This document shows positions 58,919 through 64,000 of a stretch of 64,000 nt of DNA, piece by piece (position 1 is the first letter of the stretch; each line of letters opens with the position of its first letter). A program made the translations under genes and the position numbers. The stretch is from Variovorax paradoxus (lineage in GTDB: Bacteria; Pseudomonadota; Gammaproteobacteria; Burkholderiales; Burkholderiaceae_C). The stretch is taken from positions 3,534,001-3,598,000 of the forward strand of contig NZ_CP123990.1 of the NCBI RefSeq assembly GCF_029919115.1, read 5' to 3'. The notes below the pieces were generated by a model, which was given only the letters and a program-made list of their open reading frames with translations, did no database searches and was not told where the DNA came from.

Positions 58919-60193
58919 CTAGCGCAGGCTTACCAGTTCGAGGGCTTCGTTGACCTGGAACGCCCCGCCGCCCGCGCCGCCGCGTGTCTTCGCCTCGAAA
59001 CGGATGACGCGTCCGAGTTCCCGGGAAAACCACACCTCGGCCTGGTAGCGGCCATACTGATTGCCTACCACCGCCCCCGCATTCGCGAAGCGCTGCGTGT
59101 ATCCGCGGTACTCGATTCGCACCACCTTGTATTCTTGCCCGCCCGCCGTGAGGGTGGTGTCTTCCATTACTGCGGCCGACAGATCCATGTTGATGCGCGT
59201 CCCGCTCCGCGTGGAGTCGTAGCGCGTTCTCCATGCGGCTTCTTCCGTAAGGTTCTCCTTGGCCCATCCGCCCGGCGGCATGGCCGTGTCGAACTCGCCG
59301 GCGATGGCAGTGGTCAAGCCAACCACTTCGCCGCCCGGCTTCTCGACCCATCCGCCGTTGTTGAAGCTGATGCGGTCGTCTGTCGGGGGATCGGCCCGGT
59401 AGACCACCTTTCGGTAGACATTGGTGAGGCGGTCGTGCAACTGGTATTCGACGACGGTGGGGCGAACCTGATTCGAACCCCCGCCCGTTGAACCCGCTGC
59501 AGAAATCGTTGCGGGCTGCGTGCCCAGGCGCTCGATGGCCAGTTGCCCGCGCGTGGGCAGTTCCGCAATCCAGGTTGCCGGCATCGCGAGGTTCGCCGAA
59601 GCCGAGCCGGCACGCCCCGCGCCCGCCAGGCCCACCAGCCGGCCTTGCGCATCGAAGATCCCGGCTCCGGCCAGGCCTGCCTCCGGTGCCGCAGCGAGCT
59701 GCAGGGCTTCGATTTGGCCGGCGTCGTTGCGCCGCACGCCGGCGAGCATGCCGATGCCGAGCGTCAGTTCCTTGCCTCGCGGCGATCCGACGATGTAGAG
59801 CGGCATCCCGACCTGCAGCGAACTTGCGGGTGCGGTAACGAGCGGCGGTGCCGCGAAGTTCGCGATCCGCAGCTGGCACATGTCGCGTGCGACGTCCGGA
59901 AACACCAGCGTTGCGCCATAGCTCACGTTGTCTCGTTTCAGCGCCACCGTGCTGGCCTTGGCAAGCAGCTGGCAGCTCGTGACGGCGGTGCCCGGGCCGG
60001 TGGCGACCGCGCTGCCGGAGGCGAGCACCCTGCCTTGTGCATCGATGGCTTGCACCACCCATACGTTCGGCGACACCCGGGTGAAGAGCGCATCGGGTGC
60101 AAGAGCGGAGCTTCGCGCATCTTGCGCGGATGCGGCGGTGGCGGTCAGCGCGGTTGCAAGGGCCAGCGTGAAAGGCAGGAGCAGGTGTTTCAT
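58919..60193 (-). CDS. Exported trypsin-like protein lacking His and Ser (probable pseudoprotease)
   Basis: 424 residues, signal peptide ending TAASAQD (~24). Residues ~35-205 follow the HtrA-like serine protease pattern: SGSAVATGPGTAVTSCQLLA where active enzymes have VTNCHVL; RDMCQLRI keeps the Asp; APEAGLAGAGIFDAQGRLVG where active enzymes have SPGSSGGGLFD. So His is Gln and the active Ser is absent. A second beta-rich domain (~245-424, EYQLHDRLTNVYRKVVYRAD, YKVVRIEYRGYTQRFANAGA) has no family I know. It may work as a binding or scaffold protein. Its start overlaps the stop of the DUF2846 gene. Confidence 0.8.
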   Translation of the reverse strand: MKHLLLPFTLALATALTATAASAQDARSSALAPDALFTRVSPNVWVVQAIDAQGRVLASGSAVATGPGTAVTSCQLLAKASTVALKRDNVSYGATLVFPDVARDMCQLRIANFAAPPLVTAPASSLQVGMPLYIVGSPRGKELTLGIGMLAGVRRNDAGQIEALQLAAAPEAGLAGAGIFDAQGRLVGLAGAGRAGSASANLAMPATWIAELPTRGQLAIERLGTQPATISAAGSTGGGSNQVRPTVVEYQLHDRLTNVYRKVVYRADPPTDDRISFNNGGWVEKPGGEVVGLTTAIAGEFDTAMPPGGWAKENLTEEAAWRTRYDSTRSGTRINMDLSAAVMEDTTLTAGGQEYKVVRIEYRGYTQRFANAGAVVGNQYGRYQAEVWFSRELGRVIRFEAKTRGGAGGGAFQVNEALELVSLR

Positions 60194-60894
60194 CGGTTGG
60201 CCTGCAAGAGCAGCCGCAGATCGTTGATCGAGGTCTTGGCAAAAGGCGTGGCGTCAGACGCGGCGGGCACCGCGGACGTGGGCGCCGGAGCCGGCGGCTG
60301 CGCAGCTGCGGCAGCCGGGCCTTGCGCATCGGGTGCGACTGGTACAGGCACGAGCGACGGTCTTGCAACCGGCGTTGCCGTGGCCACCGCGGAGGCCGCC
60401 GCAGTTGCCGGCGGGGCATTCGCCATCGAAGCCCCTTGGGCCGCCTTGGCCGCAAGCGGCAACTTTCCGCCATAAGCCAGCGACGGCAGCGCCTTGCGGC
60501 CTTCCGGTTCCGCCACGCGTTCGAACGCCGGACGGCCGACCAGCAGGCCCATGCTGATGCTCATCTCGATGTAGGCCGTCTGCCGGGGACGCAGCGCGAT
60601 GTCGATGCTGCCTTCTGCCTCGGTGCGGGCCGTGGCCCGGTACGAACCAGCGGGCCGATCGACGAAGAAGAAGCTGCTGGGCTGCGACTTGCCGACGATC
60701 TGCCCGTTGAGCAAGACCTCCGGCTGGATCGCCGCGCCGAGGATCGAGTTGCGGTAGAAATAGATTCGCCCCTCGTTCTCGCCCAGCGAGGGGAGGCTTT
60801 GCTCCATTTCCGAATGCCGCGGTCCGGAGGCGGAACACCCGAACAGGCCGGCCGCCAGTACGGCCAGCAGAAAACCACCGATCCAACGTCGCAT
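60190..60894 (-). CDS. DUF2846 family lipoprotein with Ala/Pro-rich tail
   Basis: 234 residues. Lipoprotein signal ends LFGC (Cys20). The DUF2846 domain (~40-145) is visible in GRIYFYRNSILGAAIQPEVL, KSQPSSFFFVDRPAGSYRAT and LRPRQTAYIEMSIS. A long Ala/Pro/Val stretch (~150-215) follows and then FAKTSINDLRLLLQANR. It is the first gene of a two-gene unit with the pseudoprotease (ATGA overlap). Its upstream region holds GTGTAAGCGGGTGTAGC, similar to the TTACAC/GTGTA motif before the YXWGXW gene. Confidence 0.85.
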   Translation of the reverse strand: MRRWIGGFLLAVLAAGLFGCSASGPRHSEMEQSLPSLGENEGRIYFYRNSILGAAIQPEVLLNGQIVGKSQPSSFFFVDRPAGSYRATARTEAEGSIDIALRPRQTAYIEMSISMGLLVGRPAFERVAEPEGRKALPSLAYGGKLPLAAKAAQGASMANAPPATAAASAVATATPVARPSLVPVPVAPDAQGPAAAAAQPPAPAPTSAVPAASDATPFAKTSINDLRLLLQANR

Positions 60895-60978
60895 TGCGCC
60901 TTCTCCTCGTTTTGGCGCTGGATGCTACACCCGCTTACACGCGTGGCGTTGGGAGCCGGCGGCACCGGCCGATGTCAA

Positions 60979-61824
60979 TCAGCGAAAAACGACGGTGCGG
61001 TGCCCGTTCAGCAGCACGCGGTGTTCGCTGTGCCATTTCACCGCACGGGCGAGCACCTGGCTTTCGGTGTCGCGGCCGCGGGCCGTGAGGTCTTCGACGG
61101 TGTCGGTGTGGTCGGCGCGCGCCACGTCCTGCTCGATGATCGGGCCTTCGTCGAGGTCTGCCGTCACGTAGTGGGCGGTGGCGCCGATCAGCTTCACGCC
61201 GCGGTCGTGCGCCTGGTAGTAGGGCTTGGCACCCTTGAAACTCGGCAGGAACGAATGGTGGATGTTGATCGCGCGTCCGGCCAGGCTGGTGCACAGGTCG
61301 TTGCTCAGGATTTGCATGTAGCGCGCGAGAACCACCAGTTCGGCGCCCTCCGCCTCGATGATTTCCAACTGCTTTGCTTCGCCCTGCGCCTTGGTGGCGG
61401 CCGTCACGGGAATGTGATGGAACGGCACGTTGTAGCTGGCGGCCAGTTGGTAGAAGTCGCGGTGGTTCGAGATGATGGCGCGCACGTCGATGGCGAGCAG
61501 CCCGCTTTTCCAGCGGAACAGCAGGTCGTTCAGGCAGTGGCCTTCCTTGCTGACCAGGATCACGGTCTTCATTGGCTGGGCTGCGGCGTGCAGCTGCAGG
61601 TTCATGCCAAAGCCGGCGCCAAAGGTGGCGAGCTGTTCGCGCAGCGCCGCCTCGGTGTGGTCGCTGCAGGCAAAGCGCACGCGCATGAAGAACAGGCCCG
61701 TGCCGTGGTCGTTGTACTGGGCGGCTTCCTCGATGTTGCCGCCGCGCTCGAGCAGAAAGCCCGAAACGGCATGCACGATGCCCACGCGGTCAGGGCAGGA
61801 AAGGGTCAGGATGTATGCACTCAT
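60979..61824 (-). CDS. purU: Formyltetrahydrofolate deformylase (PurU)
   Basis: 281 residues from MSAYILTLSCPDRVGIVHAV; the longer frame upstream overlaps the next gene's end. An N-terminal ACT domain (~3-80) senses amino acids; the formyltransferase-like catalytic domain (~87-275) has VILVSKEGHCLNDLLFRWKS, ARYMQILS, INIHHSFLPSFKGAKPYYQA and ATAHYVTADLDEGPII. It releases formate from 10-formyl-THF for purine synthesis and balances one-carbon pools. Confidence 0.96.
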   Translation of the reverse strand: MSAYILTLSCPDRVGIVHAVSGFLLERGGNIEEAAQYNDHGTGLFFMRVRFACSDHTEAALREQLATFGAGFGMNLQLHAAAQPMKTVILVSKEGHCLNDLLFRWKSGLLAIDVRAIISNHRDFYQLAASYNVPFHHIPVTAATKAQGEAKQLEIIEAEGAELVVLARYMQILSNDLCTSLAGRAINIHHSFLPSFKGAKPYYQAHDRGVKLIGATAHYVTADLDEGPIIEQDVARADHTDTVEDLTARGRDTESQVLARAVKWHSEHRVLLNGHRTVVFR

Positions 61825-61871
61825 GAGGCCCGATTGTCGCAGTGCGCGCCGCGGCCCGGCGCCGGCCGCGT

Positions 61872-62867
61872 TCAAAGCCCCAGGGCGCTGCGCAGTGCGC
61901 TGCGGCTCGTGACGCCGAGCTTCGAATAGGTTTCACGCAAGTGCACGCGCACGGTGGCGGGCGACACGGACAGGCGGGTGGCAATGTCCTTGCCCGAATA
62001 GCCGGCGCAGTAGAGGCGGCTTATTTCGGTTTGCCGCGGCGTGAGCATCGCGCCGGTGCCTGGCGCATTGCGGCGCAGCGCCACGCGCAGCCCGCCATGT
62101 GCGGGTGTGACTTCGCACTGCCATCCGGCCGCATGCAGCTTGCGGATTGCGCCGCGCTCACCCTCCAGCCATGACTTGGGCAGGCGCGGTTCCGACACCT
62201 TCGCGATTGCGGCGAGCCGCGGCCACGCGCGGCAGAAGTCGCCGTTGGGAAAGAGGATCCAGCCTTCGTTGTCGGTCACGGCCAGCGGCTGGTCTCCGCT
62301 GCCGGTGTCTTCGAGGCCCTGGTGCGCACCGGCGTAGAGGCGGTTGATGAGCAGGGCCTCGCCGATGCCGGGCGCAAGCGCAGTGAGCGCGTCGACCTCG
62401 GCTGTGCCGTAGCGCGGCGATGCGGGCCCGCGGTTCAGGTAGCAATGCGCGAAGGTCTCGCTGCCTTCGAACGGAATGGACACGCCCAGCTGATGGTGAA
62501 TGCCGTAGCGCGCCTGGAAGCTGCGCCATGACGGATGGCTCTGCTTCCAGCGGGGGTCGTCGTCGTTGACGCACACCGCCCGCAGGGGCTGTGCGTGCAT
62601 GGCGGGGGTGGTGAAGTCGAGCTCGGCGCCGCCGATGGCATACCAGTCGGCGCTCATTCCAGACAGGTCGTAGCCGACGCCGACCGAGGCCACGAAGCTG
62701 CGCGGATGCCAGATGTTGATGGCGCCGTGGTCGGCGCCCATCAGCGCAACGAGCCGTTCGAGCAGTTTCTGCGGAAAGCGCTCGCAGGCGGTAGTGCGCG
62801 CAAGGCGCAGCAGGCCCAGCGCCGCGGAGTCCGGATCGGTGAGTGAGAACGTGGACTTGGGCGTCAT
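61872..62867 (-). CDS. LuxR-family regulator with N-terminal sensor domain
   Basis: 331 residues. The C-terminal ~65 residues are a LuxR/GerE helix-turn-helix: GAMLTPRQTEISRLYCAGYS, GKDIATRLSVSPATVRVHLR and ETYSKLGVTSRSAL. The N-terminal ~230 residues resemble a GAF-like ligand domain without phosphorylation-site Asp motif (HGAINIWHPRSFVASVGVGY, GIHHQLGVSIPF). It is divergent from the adhesin gene with ~130 bp between starts, so it is the natural candidate regulator of that adhesin. Confidence 0.88.
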   Translation of the reverse strand: MTPKSTFSLTDPDSAALGLLRLARTTACERFPQKLLERLVALMGADHGAINIWHPRSFVASVGVGYDLSGMSADWYAIGGAELDFTTPAMHAQPLRAVCVNDDDPRWKQSHPSWRSFQARYGIHHQLGVSIPFEGSETFAHCYLNRGPASPRYGTAEVDALTALAPGIGEALLINRLYAGAHQGLEDTGSGDQPLAVTDNEGWILFPNGDFCRAWPRLAAIAKVSEPRLPKSWLEGERGAIRKLHAAGWQCEVTPAHGGLRVALRRNAPGTGAMLTPRQTEISRLYCAGYSGKDIATRLSVSPATVRVHLRETYSKLGVTSRSALRSALGL

Positions 62868-62998
62868 CGAACAGCTTGCCGAATCGCGAGGCGGCGGAGG
62901 CTACCACAACCCATGGTAGGCGGCGGGGGCGGGCGCGAAGGACGATTCGGGCTTCGGACGGGCGGCATTCACACACACAAGACCGAGGAGAAGAAACC

Positions 62999-64000
62999 AT
63001 GCGCTTTCGAGGCAGGCGCCGGCTGGGGGCCGGCATTGCATTGGCCTTTTGCGCGGCGGCGGCCGCACCGGCAGGCGCGCAGGTGCTCAACCCCAACACC
63101 TGCCCCGGCGGCACGCTCTACAGCAGCACCGACCCGGGCGCGTACTCGGGCTTCAGCGCGCATCGCGACATCGTGCAGCAGGACTGCCAGAGCAACATGG
63201 CGGGCGGATCGGGCGCGCAGGCCGGCATCGACCTGAGCAGCGCGAACACGGCTCTAGGGCGCGACAGCAGCGCAAGCGGCGGCCAGGCGACAGCACTCGG
63301 GCGCGGCAGCACTGCGGCGGGCGTTTCGGCCGCGGCAGTCGGCGCGAACAGCAACGCGACCGGCAACGGCGCCACCGCAATGGGCTCGAACAGCAGTGCG
63401 ACTGCCAACTCGGCCACGGCCATAGGTTCGAACACCGTGGCCTCGAGCGGCTCGGCCACCGCGGTGGGCAATGTGGCCAACGCCACGGGCGAGGCGGCAT
63501 CGGCAGTGGGCTATCGCGCGCTGGCATCTGGTGACGGATCTGCCGCATTCGGACGCGAAAGCGAGGCCAGCGGCGACAGCAGCACGGCGCTGGGCGACAT
63601 GGCTACCGCCTCGGGACGCAGCGCAATGGCGCTCGGCCGCGAAGCCCGCGCTACGAGCGATTTCGCGCTGGCGTTTGGCGCCAGCGCAAGGGCGACCGAC
63701 ATGGGTGCCTTGGCCATCGGAACGGCAAGCTTCGCATCGGGTTTCAACAGCGTGGCAATGGGCACGGGCAGCAGCTCGAGCGGTGCGGGGTCGGTCGCCA
63801 TCGGCGCTGGCAGCACGGACGGCGGGCGCGAGAACGTCGTTTCGTTCGGCAGCACGACGGACCGCCGCAGCCTGATCAACATCGACGGCATCAGCGCGGC
63901 GGGCCACGTCGACGCCGGCGGTCTTTCCGTGAACGGCAATGCTTCGGTGGCGGGGCGGCTGACCTCCGGCAGCATCGACAACCTGGGCGGCGGTATTACC
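62999..64000 (+). CDS. Trimeric autotransporter adhesin, N-terminal part (runs off the window)
   Basis: 334 codons without stop up to the window edge. ATG is preceded by GAGGAG at good spacing. A normal-length signal peptide (~1-28, ending PAGAQ; no extended ESPR region) is followed by a short Cys-containing stretch. From residue ~80 come many ~14-residue YadA-head repeats: TALGRDSSASGGQATALGRG, TAMGSNSSATANSATAIGSN, TALGDMATASGRSAMALGRE, and SVAMGTGSSSSG. At ~280 the neck-like FGSTTDRRSLINIDGI appears. The left-handed beta-roll head mediates attachment. Stalk and C-terminal membrane anchor lie outside the window. Confidence 0.9.
   Translation, partial: MRFRGRRRLGAGIALAFCAAAAAPAGAQVLNPNTCPGGTLYSSTDPGAYSGFSAHRDIVQQDCQSNMAGGSGAQAGIDLSSANTALGRDSSASGGQATALGRGSTAAGVSAAAVGANSNATGNGATAMGSNSSATANSATAIGSNTVASSGSATAVGNVANATGEAASAVGYRALASGDGSAAFGRESEASGDSSTALGDMATASGRSAMALGREARATSDFALAFGASARATDMGALAIGTASFASGFNSVAMGTGSSSSGAGSVAIGAGSTDGGRENVVSFGSTTDRRSLINIDGISAAGHVDAGGLSVNGNASVAGRLTSGSIDNLGGGIT

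Noticed and set aside
63200..63830. Periodic repeats considered as a CRISPR-like or satellite array
   Set aside because: The periodicity is in the protein (YadA head repeats) and the DNA units are degenerate and in frame.

Overview
The window is high-GC bacterial DNA, densely packed and mostly in operons with overlapping stop/start codons. Many proteins look like those of Comamonadaceae, and Variovorax is the closest guess. Reasons are the Betaproteobacterial-type PilT, DUF2242 lipoprotein and phasins with Lys/Ala tails, and intergenic G/C-rich palindromes of a type seen in that family. No rRNA, tRNA, CRISPR array, integrase or intact insertion sequence was seen. The window starts inside an RND pump gene and ends inside a trimeric autotransporter adhesin gene.

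Layout. 1-4.9 kb: tail of an RND efflux operon (pump plus outer-membrane lipoprotein), a membrane-anchored cytochrome c, and small housekeeping genes. 5.0-17.4 kb: a pyrimidine-nitrogen region, rutABCDEF, then the divergent regulator rutR, then a second operon (2-oxoglutarate oxygenase, VOC protein, BMP-type nucleoside ABC transporter, isochorismatase-fold hydrolase). Both operons carry a RutR-like box and a sigma-54 (-24/-12) promoter, so they look like one nitrogen-controlled regulon. The cluster has no rutG permease, and the ABC transporter may fill that role. 17.4-26 kb: lemA/TPM genes, a ligase-associated phosphoesterase, trxC, and an unusual ORF in which a pilT lacking its last ~47 codons runs in frame into a ligase-associated DEXH helicase. 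yggS follows.

26-32 kb: an apparent insert between yggS and the lrp-putA pair. It encodes a VirD4-type coupling protein, a WD40-like lipoprotein and an 875-residue protein ending in an XVIPCD-like Gln-rich domain. This is the arrangement of an antibacterial type IV secretion coupling protein/immunity/effector module, without the VirB channel genes in view. A 47-codon ORF resembling the effector N-terminus overlaps the lipoprotein start.

32-46 kb: amino-acid catabolism (Lrp regulator, minimal PutA, glutamate dehydrogenase, arginase, S9 peptidase) and storage-lipid genes (wax ester synthase/DGAT and two phasin-like proteins, all with histone-H1-like tails, then a TetR regulator and a lipase-like hydrolase). 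46-57 kb: a self-sufficient CYP102-type P450-reductase fusion, a ~290-bp inverted-repeat element, and an acyl-CoA group (periplasmic binding protein, TetR regulator with a palindrome over its start codon, acyl-CoA ligase, single-chain biotin-dependent acyl-CoA carboxylase). 57-64 kb: an SGNH hydrolase, a YXWGXW protein, a protease-like protein lacking two catalytic residues, a DUF2846 lipoprotein, purU, a LuxR regulator and the adhesin.

All calls come from reading the sequence and from remembered family features. No database search was run.
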